This document shows, one piece after another, positions 13,310 to 24,741 of a stretch of 64,000 nt of DNA. The DNA comes from Dickeya undicola (GTDB taxonomy: Bacteria; Pseudomonadota; Gammaproteobacteria; Enterobacterales; Enterobacteriaceae). The position numbers were made by a program, and so were the translations under genes. Location of the stretch: assembly GCF_000784735.1 (NCBI RefSeq), contig NZ_JSYG01000009.1, positions 186,001 through 250,000 of the forward strand, given 5' to 3'. Numbering within the stretch: position 1 is the stretch's first letter; every line of letters starts with the position of its first letter. The notes beneath the pieces were generated by a model, which did no database searches, was not told the DNA's origin, and saw only the letters and a list, made by a program, of their open reading frames with translations.

Positions 13310-13924
13310 ATGCCAAAACATATCGTTAGTCTGACAGGACGGTTGCTAGGCGCTTTACTCTATTATTCACCGGATGATGAGCATAATGCCGTATGGATTG
13401 AGCGCCTGAGACATCAGACGTGGCAGCAGGCATGGCCATGCGGCAACCGGGCGGACATCGCCACTGCCGCCCGGCAGATTCAGCTTGGCTTGCAGCCGGG
13501 CTACGATGAATCGTTATCGCTCGCCTGGCGACAATTATTTAATAGCGGCGAGGGGGTTCCTGCTCCGCCCTGGGGGTCCGTATATCTTGATCGGCACAAT
13601 GTGTTATTTGGTGATTCGACACTGGCATTGCGGCGTTGGCTGAGAGAACTGGGGATTGAACCGCGCTGCGATCGGCATGAACCGGAAGATCACATTGGTT
13701 TGATGCTGATGCTGGCGGCGTGGTGTGCGGAAAATCAGCCAGATAGCTTGTCAGAATTGCTTACCGAGCATTTGCTACCTTGGGCGATGCGCTATTTGGA
13801 TTTGCTGGAGTGCCATTGCCGCCACCCATTTTATCAGGGCGTTGCGTGGTTAACCCGCATCACGCTGCAAGATTGGCAGGCACGTTTCCAATTGCCCCAG
13901 ATGGAAAGGGTACTGTTCTATTGA
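13310..13924 (+). CDS. dmsD: DmsD-type Tat proofreading chaperone
   Basis: DmsD/TorD-family chaperones bind the twin-arginine leader of DMSO-reductase-type molybdoenzymes until the cofactor is loaded. From the ATG at 13310 the product is 204 residues, the length of E. coli DmsD, and shares its core: PPWGSVYLDRHNVLFGDSTLALRRWLRE and the EPEDHIGLMLMLAAW hot-pocket region, then HPFYQGVAWLTRITLQDWQ. The start is supported by GAGG six bases upstream; the frame is open further upstream but that part has no similarity. No dmsABC or other molybdoenzyme gene is in the window, so its client must be elsewhere or lost. The gene occupies the place of the dms locus after serS. Confidence 0.85.
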   Translation: MPKHIVSLTGRLLGALLYYSPDDEHNAVWIERLRHQTWQQAWPCGNRADIATAARQIQLGLQPGYDESLSLAWRQLFNSGEGVPAPPWGSVYLDRHNVLFGDSTLALRRWLRELGIEPRCDRHEPEDHIGLMLMLAAWCAENQPDSLSELLTEHLLPWAMRYLDLLECHCRHPFYQGVAWLTRITLQDWQARFQLPQMERVLFY

Positions 13925-13935
13925 CGGAGTTTTTA

Positions 13936-14031
13936 GTGAATAGCGCTTTATTGAACCTGGTTTTATGGGCGGTTGCTGTCGCAATCTGGTGGGAATGCCG
14001 TCGGGTAGAAGTCCTGACGGCGGAGTGCTGA
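13936..14031 (+). CDS. possible small hydrophobic protein downstream of dmsD
   Basis: A short frame follows the dmsD stop. From GTG (13936) it encodes about 31 residues (VNSALLNLVLWAVAVAIWWE, then CRRVEVLTAEC). A TTG at 13921 that overlaps the dmsD stop would add five residues. It would be a single membrane-spanning segment with a basic tail. Neither start has a clear ribosome site, and I know no homologue. It could be a real small membrane protein, or chance. Confidence 0.25.
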   Translation: MNSALLNLVLWAVAVAIWWECRRVEVLTAEC

Positions 14032-14084
14032 GCCATATTGCTTGTCACACCCCTGATGGATAACGGGTCAACATATGCGCTATT

Positions 14085-14690
14085 TTAACCGTAGCGGGCA
14101 GCGCGTTGCCAGGCTGGCCGCGCTCGCATCGCGTCCAGCAGACGCCAGAGATTGGTTCGCGACGGGGTGAGCCAGCCACGCTGGGCGGCAATATCCAGTG
14201 GAAAGCCCATCATGATGTCTGCGACTGAAAATTCATCGCCAGCCAGCCAGCGAAATCTCCCCGCTTCCTGTTCCAAAAAATCATAATGCAGATTGAGCTG
14301 GGTCGTGACCATACTGCGAATCGGCCAGCCAAATGGCCCCATCTTGTGAGCAACCAGTTTTAACAGCATGGCCGACATCAGCGAGCCTTCAGCGTAGTGC
14401 ATCCAGTAGCGGTAACGCCAGAAATTTGAGCTGTCGTGCGATGGTGCCAACTGCGGGCCAAATGTGGCGACCAGATATTCCAGGATTAAACCGGTTTCCG
14501 CCAGCACCTGTCCGTTGTGTTCTACCACTGGCGCTTTCCCTAGCGGATGAATATCACGCAAAGTACACGGGGCGCGCATGGTGGCTTTATTGCGCTGATA
14601 ATTGATCACCTCATAAGGGACATCCAGCTCTTCCAGTAGCCATAAAACCCGCTGTGAGCGGGAGGTATTCAGATGATGAACTCGAATCAT
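14085..14690 (-). CDS. glutathione S-transferase family protein
   Basis: The 201-residue product has a thioredoxin-fold N-terminal domain (MIRVHHLNTSRSQRVLWLLEEL) with the Ser-Arg-Ser stretch at residues 10-12 where bacterial GSTs bind glutathione, the cis-Pro motif KAPVVEHNGQVLAETGLILEYL (about 53-74), and an all-helical C-terminal domain ending in a typical WLAGDEFSVADIMMGFPL N-capping motif. Such enzymes conjugate or reduce electrophiles with glutathione in the cytoplasm; the substrate cannot be told from sequence. The gene is in a variable region beside a DsbA-fold gene on the same strand. Confidence 0.85.
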   Translation of the reverse strand: MIRVHHLNTSRSQRVLWLLEELDVPYEVINYQRNKATMRAPCTLRDIHPLGKAPVVEHNGQVLAETGLILEYLVATFGPQLAPSHDSSNFWRYRYWMHYAEGSLMSAMLLKLVAHKMGPFGWPIRSMVTTQLNLHYDFLEQEAGRFRWLAGDEFSVADIMMGFPLDIAAQRGWLTPSRTNLWRLLDAMRARPAWQRAARYG

Positions 14691-14789
14691 GGGACGTCCT
14701 GTTGATGGCGAGAAGCTGTGCTTACCAGGCTAACAACCCGCTGTTTCCCGTTGTGCAGTAACAATGGAAAGCGGGTTGGGCGTAGTAGT

Positions 14790-15434
14790 TCACTGATTTT
14801 CTGCCACCAGTTTTGCCAGATAGTCATGCCAGTCGTCAGGACGACCCAGCCAGGGGGCAATATTTAGTGTGGTGAAGATATCGTCTACCGCGAAGACGAG
14901 TGTTGGAAAACCAGCCCCCCCGGATTGAGTAAGCCATTGGCGGCTTTCTTCGATATGTTTGCGAGTGGGTAACCCGCGCCAGTGAGTACAGGCATTCTCG
15001 AAGTCGTCCAATGGCAGGCCGATCTCTACCGCCATTTTCATCAGTACCGGAGGATCGGCGATACGTAATCCTTCAACATAGTGGGCGCGTTGCAGACGCT
15101 CAAGCAGGTCAAGCCCGCGGCCGCCCAGCTCTTCTGCTGCCAGAATCGCGGTGGTGGGTGGCTCGGAGTCCAGCGTCGCTGTCACATCCCACAACAGGCC
15201 GTTGAAGTAACCATCACCAAACGGCTGACCGCTCATCTGAGCAATGCGGCGATCATGCGGCTGAACATAATCTCGCCATTCTGGAGTAATGCGACGGCGG
15301 TTCGGGCCAGTCATCATTCCGCCAGCGTGCAGCACAACAGGCAACCCTTCGATTTTACGGGCTGCATGGATTAACGGCGCTGCGGCGTAACACCAACCGC
15401 ACAGAGGGTCGAAGATGTAGTGTAGCCTGTTCAT
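14790..15434 (-). CDS. DsbA-family thiol oxidoreductase-like protein
   Basis: A 214-residue protein of the DsbA/FrnE superfamily (COG3531-like). A thioredoxin CxxC motif, CGWC, is at residues 12-15 (HYIFDPLCGWCYAAAPL), followed by a helical insertion and a C-terminal GGAGFPTLVFAVDD segment carrying the cis-proline. There is no signal peptide, so it is probably cytoplasmic, unlike DsbA. A role in thiol metabolism or glutathione-dependent isomerisation is possible given the GST gene 100 bp downstream on the same strand. The exact reaction is unknown. Confidence 0.8.
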   Translation of the reverse strand: MNRLHYIFDPLCGWCYAAAPLIHAARKIEGLPVVLHAGGMMTGPNRRRITPEWRDYVQPHDRRIAQMSGQPFGDGYFNGLLWDVTATLDSEPPTTAILAAEELGGRGLDLLERLQRAHYVEGLRIADPPVLMKMAVEIGLPLDDFENACTHWRGLPTRKHIEESRQWLTQSGGAGFPTLVFAVDDIFTTLNIAPWLGRPDDWHDYLAKLVAENQ

Positions 15435-15670
15435 TCATACGCTCCGTTGTTGCCCGGTGTACCGGGTACATCAGAAAAGGGAAACGACTGATTATCGCGC
15501 CACGCGCCTTTCCGAGAGAGTGTGGGAATGGCCGCCCGTTATTATCGCCTTTGTGGCGCTCTACCTTAATTATTGTCTATTTCCTGAGAGTTAGCAGGCA
15601 ATGACATAATTTTCTGTCCTGGTTCTGCGATCAGGGATCGCAAACCTGAAAGAAAAGTAACCCGTCCTGA

Positions 15671-15705
15671 CAGCAGAGGCGATCCGCTGGTGGTCGCCTC
15701 TGCTG
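15671..15705. terminator. 12-bp-stem hairpin downstream of the MBL-fold gene
   Basis: CAGCAGAGGCGA (15671-15682) and TCGCCTCTGCTG (15694-15705) are perfect inverted repeats around an 11-base loop. On the plus strand TTTTG follows; on the minus strand a T-rich stretch follows only after some 10 bases. It lies 16 bp past the stop of the minus-strand gene at 15721 and probably ends its transcript. The remaining sequence between 15435 and 15670 shows nothing further. Confidence 0.55.
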
Positions 15706-15720
15706 TTTTGCTGGTGGCTC

Positions 15721-16596
15721 TCAGGGCCACTGCATCTCGCCTTTGATGACCTTGGCACCCAGCTCCAACGATGCAGGTTCGCTGAGGTCTGGGTAGGCGC
15801 GCTTCATCGCTTCGATCAGTGCTGTACTGTTGGCCGACGACGAGACGTTTTGCTCGAAGGTCTTCAGGTACTGGCGGGTGAAGTCCACATTTTTCGGTGA
15901 CCAGGGCGCGGACCCGTCTTTGTTCGGCAGGTAGTGGCTTGGCACCACGGTGGTCGGGTTGAGCTTATCAATCGCATCCAGGTCTGCCAGCCAGTGCTGA
16001 CGTGAGGCTGCCGTCTGCGTGTCCGCCACCCATACATGGATATTCGCCGAGGTATGCACACCACCAACGACGGTTTTTAGTGAAGGGATCCAGACGAAGG
16101 TACGGTCTGGTGTTGCACCTTTTAGACCCACGATGTCAATGGCGTTGCCTTCGAGCGTCAGATGGTCCGCATTCAGCACCTGCGGCACGACTACCTGTTT
16201 AGGCGCGTTTTCTTTCAGAATTGGCCCCCAATAAGCCACTTTTTTGTCTTTGGTTGCATTAATTGCAGCGATGGTTTGTGGCGTTGCGACGATCTGTGCG
16301 CTAGGGAACGCGGCCTTCAGCACATCCAGCCCGAAATAAAAATCAGGATCGTGATGACTGATATAGATAGTTTTCAGGTTCTTGCCGGTAGCACGGATTT
16401 TTTCCACCAGCTTTTCGGCATCATCACGCTGGAACTGGGCATCGATCAGTAAGGCATCGTGCTCACCAGTAATAATCTCAGACGATACTGGGAAGACGGA
16501 TTTTTCACCGGGGTTGTAAACCTCCATTTTCAGTGCGGCGGAGGCGGAAAACGCCATGGAAGCGAAGAGTGTGGCCAGCAGGGTTTGTTTTAACAC
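15721..16596 (-). CDS. secreted MBL-fold metallohydrolase-like protein
   Basis: A 291-residue protein with a signal peptide (MLKQTLLATLFASMAFSASA) and a metallo-beta-lactamase fold. The usual HxHxDH motif appears as HHDPDF (residues 81-86), closer to the HxExDH of flavodiiron-type members but with Phe for the last His. Later ligand-like residues are in GGVHTSANIHVW and VVPSHY. I place the start at GTG (16596) because AAGGAG lies seven bases upstream and the signal peptide begins there; an upstream ATG has neither. It is divergent from a LysR gene, which probably controls it. Substrate unknown. Confidence 0.75.
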   Translation of the reverse strand: MLKQTLLATLFASMAFSASAALKMEVYNPGEKSVFPVSSEIITGEHDALLIDAQFQRDDAEKLVEKIRATGKNLKTIYISHHDPDFYFGLDVLKAAFPSAQIVATPQTIAAINATKDKKVAYWGPILKENAPKQVVVPQVLNADHLTLEGNAIDIVGLKGATPDRTFVWIPSLKTVVGGVHTSANIHVWVADTQTAASRQHWLADLDAIDKLNPTTVVPSHYLPNKDGSAPWSPKNVDFTRQYLKTFEQNVSSSANSTALIEAMKRAYPDLSEPASLELGAKVIKGEMQWP

Positions 16597-16695
16597 GGTA
16601 ATACTCCTTCCTGAATAAGATGGCGTCATGGTAAGTTTCATTTTTATAAAGAAAAACCCCACTTTACAAACAACTTTGTTGCATAAAACGGACGA

Positions 16696-17607
16696 ATGAT
16701 GGATAGAATTCTTGCTGCCCGAGTCTTTGTCACCATTACTGAACAGGGGAGCCTGACGGGGGCAGCGCAGGCATTGGACATGTCGCGTGCGATGGTGACG
16801 CGATATCTGGCGGAGATGGAGCGCTGGGCCGAAGCGCGATTATTGCATCGCAGCACCCGCCAACTGAGCCTGACCGGTGAGGGGGAAACGATATTGCGAC
16901 ACTGCCGCGAGTTGCTGGCGGTGTCACAAAAATTGGAGATGCCTTCCCGCGGTAGAAAGGAACCGTCCGGGTTGATGCGACTGACCTGCTCCCCATCACT
17001 GGCTCAAACGACACTGGTGGCAGCGATCAGTGCCTATCTGCGGCGTTATCCCAAGACGGCTATTGATCTGCAGGTAGCGAGCCATACCCTGAATCTGATC
17101 GAGGATCGTATCGATCTGGCGATTCGTATTACCAACCAACTGGATTCAGGGCTGATTGCGCGTCGGCTGGGGGGATGTATGTCGGTTGTATGTGCCGCGC
17201 CATCCTACCTGGCTGCGCAGGGTACGCCACAGCGAGTGGAGGATTTGGCGGTGCATAATTGCCTGACTTATTCCTTCTTTGGCAAAAGTCTGTGGCGCTT
17301 CACCCGTAAAGGTGACGCCGTAGCGATACCCGTTAGCGGTAGTTTCAGCGCCAATGATTCGCTGATGCTGCTGGAAGCCGCGTTAAATGGCGCAGGCGTC
17401 ACGTTGCAGCCGCTCTATTCCGTCACTGATCTGATCGCTAGCAAGCGGCTTATTGCCTTGTTTCCCGAGGCGCAACCACAAGAGCTGGACATTTATGCGG
17501 TCTATCACTCCCGCGAACGAATGCCATCTGCGCTAAGAGCCTTGGTGGATTTTCTGGCGGAATGGTTTGACAGCAACCTGGAATGGAGGCGGGTTTCCCA
17601 TCGTTAA
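16696..17607 (+). CDS. LysR-family transcriptional regulator (divergent from the MBL-fold gene)
   Basis: A 303-residue LysR-type regulator of the CrgA-like group. The N-terminal helix-turn-helix reads MDRILAARVFVTITEQGSLT then AAQALDMSRAMVTRYLAEMERW (residues 1-45), and the C-terminal periplasmic-binding-protein-like effector domain contains DLAIRITNQLDSGLIARRLG. The 100-bp divergent gap to the MBL-fold gene is the typical arrangement of a LysR gene and its target, so I infer it regulates that gene. A second ATG one codon downstream (16699) is an equally good start. The inducer is unknown. Confidence 0.88.
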   Translation: MMDRILAARVFVTITEQGSLTGAAQALDMSRAMVTRYLAEMERWAEARLLHRSTRQLSLTGEGETILRHCRELLAVSQKLEMPSRGRKEPSGLMRLTCSPSLAQTTLVAAISAYLRRYPKTAIDLQVASHTLNLIEDRIDLAIRITNQLDSGLIARRLGGCMSVVCAAPSYLAAQGTPQRVEDLAVHNCLTYSFFGKSLWRFTRKGDAVAIPVSGSFSANDSLMLLEAALNGAGVTLQPLYSVTDLIASKRLIALFPEAQPQELDIYAVYHSRERMPSALRALVDFLAEWFDSNLEWRRVSHR

Positions 17608-17738
17608 AATGCTTGCTGTTTTGCAGGCGTGTTGGCGGATGAGCAAATTGTGCGGCAGAGGATAATAAGGCGATTGACTTTGCCATTGCCAGTGGCATGA
17701 TGCGCGCAAATTATCTTCTCTTTCCGGTTTGTCTTCCC

Positions 17739-18890
17739 ATGTCAACCACCTATACGCGCCCGGTTTTACTGCTGCTCTGCGGGCTGTTGCTGCTTACTGT
17801 TTGTCTGGCCGTTTTGAATACGCTGGTGCCGTTATGGCTGAATGATCGCCAATTGCCGGTCTGGCAGGTTGGCGTGGTGGGCTCGGCCTATTTCAGCGGA
17901 AACCTGCTGGGAACGTTGGTAGCTGGCGGGTTGATTCGGATCTATGGCTTTAACCGTAGCTATTATCTGGCGACGTTGGTGTTTGGGCTGGCGACTGCGG
18001 CGCTGGCGTTGTCACCGGATATCGGAAGCTGGATCCTGTGGCGCTTTGTCGCTGGGGTCGCTTGCGCGTTGATTTGGGTGGTAGTGGAAAGCGCGCTGTT
18101 GTGCAGTGGCAATGCGCTCAATCGGGGGCAACTGCTGGCTGCTTACATGATGGCCTACTATCTGGGCAGCGTGGTGGGGCAGTTGTTGCTAGGGATGGTG
18201 CCAACCGCACTGTTTAGCATTCTACCCTGGTTGGTTGCCCTGGTGCTGCTGGCGGTATTGCCACTGCTGTTTGCCCGTATTCCACCGCCACAGCCCGTAA
18301 CCCAGCGTATCAATGTCTGGCGCATGTTGCGTTATCGCACTGCCCGATTGGGAATTCAGGGATGTGTAATTTCCGGGATCATTCTTGGCTCATTGTATGG
18401 CCTGATGCCATTGTATCTGGCCCATCAAGGCATGAGCGACGCCAACGTTGGCTACTGGATGGCGTTATTGATCAGCGCCGGTATCGTCGGACAATGGCCG
18501 GTCGGGCGGATGGCGGATCGTTATGGACGATTACTGGTGCTACGTGTTTTGGTATTCGCTGTCATTCTCGGCTCGCTGGCGATGCTGGTTCCTGGGCGAT
18601 ACGGCATGGCACCGTCGCTGTTTCTGCTCGGTGCTGCCGGGTTCACGTTATATCCGGTGGCGATGTCGTGGGCTTGTGAAAAGATAGCGCCCAGTGAGTT
18701 GGTCGCCATGAACCAGGCGTTACTGCTCAGCTATACCATCGGCAGCCTCTGCGGCCCCAGTTTGGCTGCAATGTTGATGCAGACGTATTCCGACCAGCTA
18801 CTGTTCGTACTGATTGCGGTGGTATCGCTGGGGTATCTGATCATACTGCTGAAAAAAGCCGACCATCACCCCCGGCCACTGGCGGTGTAA
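17739..18890 (+). CDS. ycaD: MFS-type transporter YcaD
   Basis: A 12-helix major facilitator of 383 residues, matching E. coli YcaD (382 aa) nearly end to end: [20 protein letters not shown] at the start, the family-specific [20 protein letters not shown] and [13 protein letters not shown] blocks, and the loop 8-9 motif [14 protein letters not shown]. The substrate is not established in any species that I know of. The start at 17739 gives MSTTYTRPV as in E. coli; an upstream in-frame ATG at 17697 is less likely. It is convergent with a LysR gene 21 bp away. Confidence 0.92.
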   Translation: MSTTYTRPVLLLLCGLLLLTVCLAVLNTLVPLWLNDRQLPVWQVGVVGSAYFSGNLLGTLVAGGLIRIYGFNRSYYLATLVFGLATAALALSPDIGSWILWRFVAGVACALIWVVVESALLCSGNALNRGQLLAAYMMAYYLGSVVGQLLLGMVPTALFSILPWLVALVLLAVLPLLFARIPPPQPVTQRINVWRMLRYRTARLGIQGCVISGIILGSLYGLMPLYLAHQGMSDANVGYWMALLISAGIVGQWPVGRMADRYGRLLVLRVLVFAVILGSLAMLVPGRYGMAPSLFLLGAAGFTLYPVAMSWACEKIAPSELVAMNQALLLSYTIGSLCGPSLAAMLMQTYSDQLLFVLIAVVSLGYLIILLKKADHHPRPLAV

Positions 18891-18911
18891 GTCATGTCCG
18901 GATCGCCGGGT

Positions 18912-19841
18912 TCATGACCGGTGATGGCGGCCGTTCAGGGAAGGCTGACCGGCTTCAACGATATTGTTCCACAGGACTTCGGCGACCGGGCTCAACCGCT
19001 GTTTAGCATTACGGACCAGATAAAAAATACTGCTGAGTTGCAGGTTTTCTGGCGCAACAGCGGTCAGCTTCCCTTCCTGGACCCAACGTGACGCGTAGTG
19101 GTCTGGCAGGAAGCCCACATGAGTGCCAGCCAGAATCAGCAGCATACAACTTTCCTCGCTACCGGCTATGTTCTGTTGTCCTTGTTTAGCCACTGGCCCC
19201 AACTGTTTACAGATTTCACTCATCGGGTAACCACCAAGCAGCAGTCGCTTCGGGTTCAGAGTACCGTCGCGCCACTCTTGCCCGATGCGTTCGGCATGTT
19301 CGGCTGCGGCGTAAAATGAACTGTACTCAATGAATGCAGGCTGGAAGAAGATATCTGGCGGCACATCGGCTGGCAAAACGGTTAGTACCACATCCAGTTC
19401 GCTGTTACGTAGCTGCTCCATCAGTGCGTGATGGTCATTGATACTCAGGTTCATCGATGCATCGGGACTTAACTCGAACAAATGATGAATTGCCCGCGAA
19501 ACGGCTTGATCCGGATGAGAGACGATATTATCCAGACAGCCAATTCGTACTTCGCCGATCAGCTCATGCTTGATGCGAGCCAGACGGTTGGCAAAGTCAT
19601 CGAGTGTAGCAATCACTGAGCGAGCTTCCTGATAGACCAATTCGCCTTCGGTCGTCAGCGAGAATCCGCCTCGACCGCGTTCACACAGAATCAGCCCCAG
19701 AGTATCTTCCAACCGGGAAAGGTAGTGGCTGAGTACTGGCTGGCTTAGCCCGGTGGCGTCCTGGGCATTGGTAATGCCTTTTTTTTCAACAATCTTGCAG
19801 AACAGTTTTAGCCAGCGAATTTCCAGTTTGTCGAGCCGCAT
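18912..19841 (-). CDS. LysR-family transcriptional regulator
   Basis: A 309-residue LysR-type regulator. The HTH covers RLDKLEIRWLKLFCKIVEKK to LSQPVLSHYLSRLEDTLGL (residues 2-50), followed by a linker helix and an effector-binding domain containing EVRIGCLDNIVSHPDQ. I take the ATG at 19841 (MRLDKLEIRW), six codons inside the longest frame. It ends 21 bp from ycaD, convergent. Its target is not evident; the 585 bp upstream contain no gene that it could obviously control except pflA downstream of a long gap. A LysR gene is also found between ycaD and pflA in E. coli, but I did not match the two confidently. Confidence 0.85.
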   Translation of the reverse strand: MRLDKLEIRWLKLFCKIVEKKGITNAQDATGLSQPVLSHYLSRLEDTLGLILCERGRGGFSLTTEGELVYQEARSVIATLDDFANRLARIKHELIGEVRIGCLDNIVSHPDQAVSRAIHHLFELSPDASMNLSINDHHALMEQLRNSELDVVLTVLPADVPPDIFFQPAFIEYSSFYAAAEHAERIGQEWRDGTLNPKRLLLGGYPMSEICKQLGPVAKQGQQNIAGSEESCMLLILAGTHVGFLPDHYASRWVQEGKLTAVAPENLQLSSIFYLVRNAKQRLSPVAEVLWNNIVEAGQPSLNGRHHRS

Positions 19842-20426
19842 AAATGTGCCCCTGAACACATAGCCATTTTAAATATCACATTGAAGTAAATCGATTTTAT
19901 TCAACGCATTTTCCCTTTATGGCACGCGCAGCTGCCTAGCTTGGGCGGTGTCCACATTGCAATACAATAATGTGGCTATGCGCGACATCAGGGGCCTTTT
20001 TAGTATGGCTTATCAAACTGGATATACCGTTACCTGCCATATAATATCCATGATTATCCATTTTCTGGCTGTGCGTTTGCTTCTGGTTGTGCACAAAGAA
20101 AAACACAAAGAAACAAGGCCATTTATGCCATACGAACAATCAACGTAACAGGCTGAGGTTTAAAGACGCGATGCTCCGGAGAGATACTCGTTACCTGCTA
20201 TTCTCTCGCTGATTGTGATGTCAGATAAGCGTGGCGCGTTCAGAAGGAAGGGTGATTCGGCCATGTGCTATCGGCGGATGTGTAGCGAGTAGGGCACAGT
20301 AGTTGTTATCAACGTCAGCAGATTTTAGTCTACGGCTGACGTTAATGCGGGCTGACGGTGCGGCTTTGGTGGAGAGGCGTATTGGGTGTGGTTCAACCTG
20401 CGCGACTCTCCACTGGAAATGAACGG
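19842..20426. other. 585-bp gene-free interval between LysR gene and pflA
   Basis: No convincing coding sequence. A 66-codon plus-strand frame at 19948-20148 has no ribosome site and looks accidental. The one clear structure is a hairpin at 20311-20343: AACGTCAGC and GCTGACGTT enclose a nested AGATTTTAGTCT-type stem-loop. It lies about 84 bp past the pflA stop and could stabilise or end the pfl transcript, although there is no T run. Confidence 0.4.
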
Positions 20427-21167
20427 TTAGTACACTACCTTGTGGCCGTAACCGGTCAGAATAGATTTGATTCGGTCCATGGTATCTGCTTTGGGCGGTT
20501 TGACGCCATCCAGCTTGTATTCCTCGCCCATCGCCGTCCATTTGTGTTTGCCCAGCTCGTGGTAAGGCAACAGTTCAATCTTCTCAATGTTATGCATATC
20601 TTTGGTGAACTCACCCAACTGATGAGCGGAAGCGTCGTCATCGCTCCAGCCGGGGACCACTACATAGCGAATCCAGGTGCGTTGGTTACGCTTGGCGAGG
20701 TAACGGGCAAAATCCAGTGTACGGTGGTTGGATACCCCCACCAGATTTTGATGCACCTCATCATTGAGTTGCTTGAGGTCGAGCATGACTAAATCTGTCG
20801 CGTCCAGTAGTTCGTCAATAACCGGGTCGTAACGACGGACAAAACCATTGGTGTCCAGGCAGGTATTGATACCTTGCTCGTGACAGGCCCGGAACCAGTC
20901 GCGGACGAACTCTGCTTGCAGAATAGCTTCACCACCTGATGCCGTTACGCCGCCGCCAGACGCATTCATAAAATGGCGGTAGGTCACCACTTCCTTCATC
21001 AACTCTTCTACGGTCACTTCCTTGCCACCATGAGTATCCCAGGTATCGCGGTTGTGGCAGTAGAGGCAACGCATCAGGCAACCCTGGAAAAAAGTGATGA
21101 AGCGAATACCGGGGCCGTCTACGGTGCCACAGGATTCAAAAGAGTGAATGCGACCAATAACTGACAT
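20427..21167 (-). CDS. pflA: pyruvate formate-lyase activating enzyme
   Basis: PflA is a radical-SAM enzyme that places the glycyl radical on PflB under anaerobiosis. From the ATG at 21167 it has 246 residues, the family length ([20 protein letters not shown]). The radical-SAM cysteines are in [15 protein letters not shown] (CxxxCxxC, about residues 30-37), followed by the glycine-rich [17 protein letters not shown] longer open frame extends upstream to 21425 but runs back across the pflB terminator and carries no similarity. It lies downstream of pflB on the same strand. Confidence 0.96.
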   Translation of the reverse strand: MSVIGRIHSFESCGTVDGPGIRFITFFQGCLMRCLYCHNRDTWDTHGGKEVTVEELMKEVVTYRHFMNASGGGVTASGGEAILQAEFVRDWFRACHEQGINTCLDTNGFVRRYDPVIDELLDATDLVMLDLKQLNDEVHQNLVGVSNHRTLDFARYLAKRNQRTWIRYVVVPGWSDDDASAHQLGEFTKDMHNIEKIELLPYHELGKHKWTAMGEEYKLDGVKPPKADTMDRIKSILTGYGHKVVY

Positions 21168-21411
21168 GCAAGGTTTCTCCAGGTTGGGCCGAGAAATAGC
21201 GGCCTTCGATGAGCACAGTAACGACACTGCGGCACGGACAGCCACAATATTCGCTCTGTGTCGAATCTGTTTTGTCAGCCCGCCAGTCTGAAAATAGCTG
21301 GCTGACAAAACAGGTTCTGATTTTTCGGTGGGAGCGGTGAAAAAATTTCCAGAAGAAACTTTTAACGCTGTTAGTGACAAGCCATAAGGAGAATAGACAA
21401 GACACCCGTTA

Positions 21412-21440
21412 TAAAAAGGCTCCACCGATGTGGAGCCTTT
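21412..21440 (-). terminator. rho-independent terminator of pflB
   Basis: On the minus strand AAAGGCTCCAC and GTGGAGCCTTT form an 11-bp stem with a short loop, followed by further T residues. It lies 30 bp past the pflB stop and separates it from pflA, so pflA transcription would be reduced or come from its own promoter. Confidence 0.85.
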
Positions 21441-21469
21441 AGTTTACGCCTTTTCAGACAGACATGTAA

Positions 21470-23752
<2,283 letters not shown>

Positions 23753-23808
23753 ATTACACCTACCTTTGATTTGGATTTTTGTAACCCGACGTTGCGGCCG
23801 ACAGCAGC

Positions 23809-24666
23809 TTAGTGCTGATCTCCACCGCGCAAATAGATGACCCAGTAAGTCAACCCTACCAGTAATCCACCGCCAATGATGTTGCCGATCGTGACAGGAA
23901 TCAGGTTATCGACAATAAAATTGCTGACGGTCAAGTGCTCAAACTGGCCCGGCGTCATACTAATGGCGTGCCAGAATGTATCCGGAGCGAAGTTCTTAAT
24001 TACAATCCCCATTGGGATCATGAACATGTTTGCGATGCTATGTTCAAAACCGCTGGCGACGAACATGGCGACCGGCAGAATCATTGCCAACATCTTGTCG
24101 GTCAGAGTACGACCAGAGTAGCTCATCCACACCGCCAGACAAACCATCAGGTTTGCCAGAATCCCGAGGCACAGCGCTTCAACAAATGAGTGCTCCAGCT
24201 TGTGGCTGGCGGTTTGCAGTACATTCAATCCCCAGGCACCATTTGCTACCATGTACTCGCCGGAAAACCAGATCAAGGCTACGAAGAACAAGGCACCGAT
24301 CAGGTTACCAGCATAAACGTTGAGCCAGTTTGCCCCCAACTGCTTCCAGGTGATACGGCCGCTAGCCTTGGCAATCACAGTAAGCACCGTAGAGGTAAAC
24401 AGGTCTGCGCCACAAACCACTACCAGCATCAGCCCCATAGAGAAGCAGATGCCTCCTACCAGTTTAGCCATGCCATATGGCATGGATGAAGAACCGGTAG
24501 TAGCGGTGATGTAAAAAACGAACGCTATTGAGATGAATACACCGGCGGTAATCGCCAGGAAAAATGCAGTAAGCGGTTGCTTAGTTGCTTTATAGACACC
24601 GGCATCTTCAGCAACTTTCGCCATCGCCGACGGTAATAACAGGGTGAAGGGGTTGTCAGCTTTCAC
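23809..24666 (-). CDS. focA: formate channel FocA
   Basis: FocA is the pentameric inner-membrane channel that exports, and at low pH re-imports, formate made by PflB. The 285-residue protein matches E. coli FocA from [21 protein letters not shown] to [15 protein letters not shown], with six membrane helices. The omega-loop sequence [22 protein letters not shown], the helix break [14 protein letters not shown] and the gating histidine in [15 protein letters not shown] are all present. It is the first gene of the focA-pflB operon and is preceded by an FNR-like site. Confidence 0.96.
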   Translation of the reverse strand: MKADNPFTLLLPSAMAKVAEDAGVYKATKQPLTAFFLAITAGVFISIAFVFYITATTGSSSMPYGMAKLVGGICFSMGLMLVVVCGADLFTSTVLTVIAKASGRITWKQLGANWLNVYAGNLIGALFFVALIWFSGEYMVANGAWGLNVLQTASHKLEHSFVEALCLGILANLMVCLAVWMSYSGRTLTDKMLAMILPVAMFVASGFEHSIANMFMIPMGIVIKNFAPDTFWHAISMTPGQFEHLTVSNFIVDNLIPVTIGNIIGGGLLVGLTYWVIYLRGGDQH

Positions 24667-24727
24667 ACTAACTCTCTCTTAAAAATTATCTACGTTGTGA
24701 TACTAACAAAGGGTTATTCGTCATAAT

Positions 24728-24741
24728 TTGACGTGGATCAT
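24728..24741 (-). promoter_or_regulatory. candidate FNR site upstream of focA-pflB
   Basis: TTGACGTGGATCAT matches the FNR palindrome TTGAT-N4-ATCAA at 8 of 10 positions and lies about 62 bp upstream of the focA start codon. In E. coli this operon is induced by FNR and ArcA without oxygen. The call rests on sequence only. Confidence 0.45.

Noticed and set aside
19948-20148. 66-codon plus-strand frame in the LysR-pflA gap
   Set aside because: No ribosome site and unfamiliar sequence; a chance frame in a gene-free interval.
21168-21425. N-terminal extension of pflA to 332 residues
   Set aside because: It would run across the pflB terminator and has no similarity; the 246-residue form is the family length.
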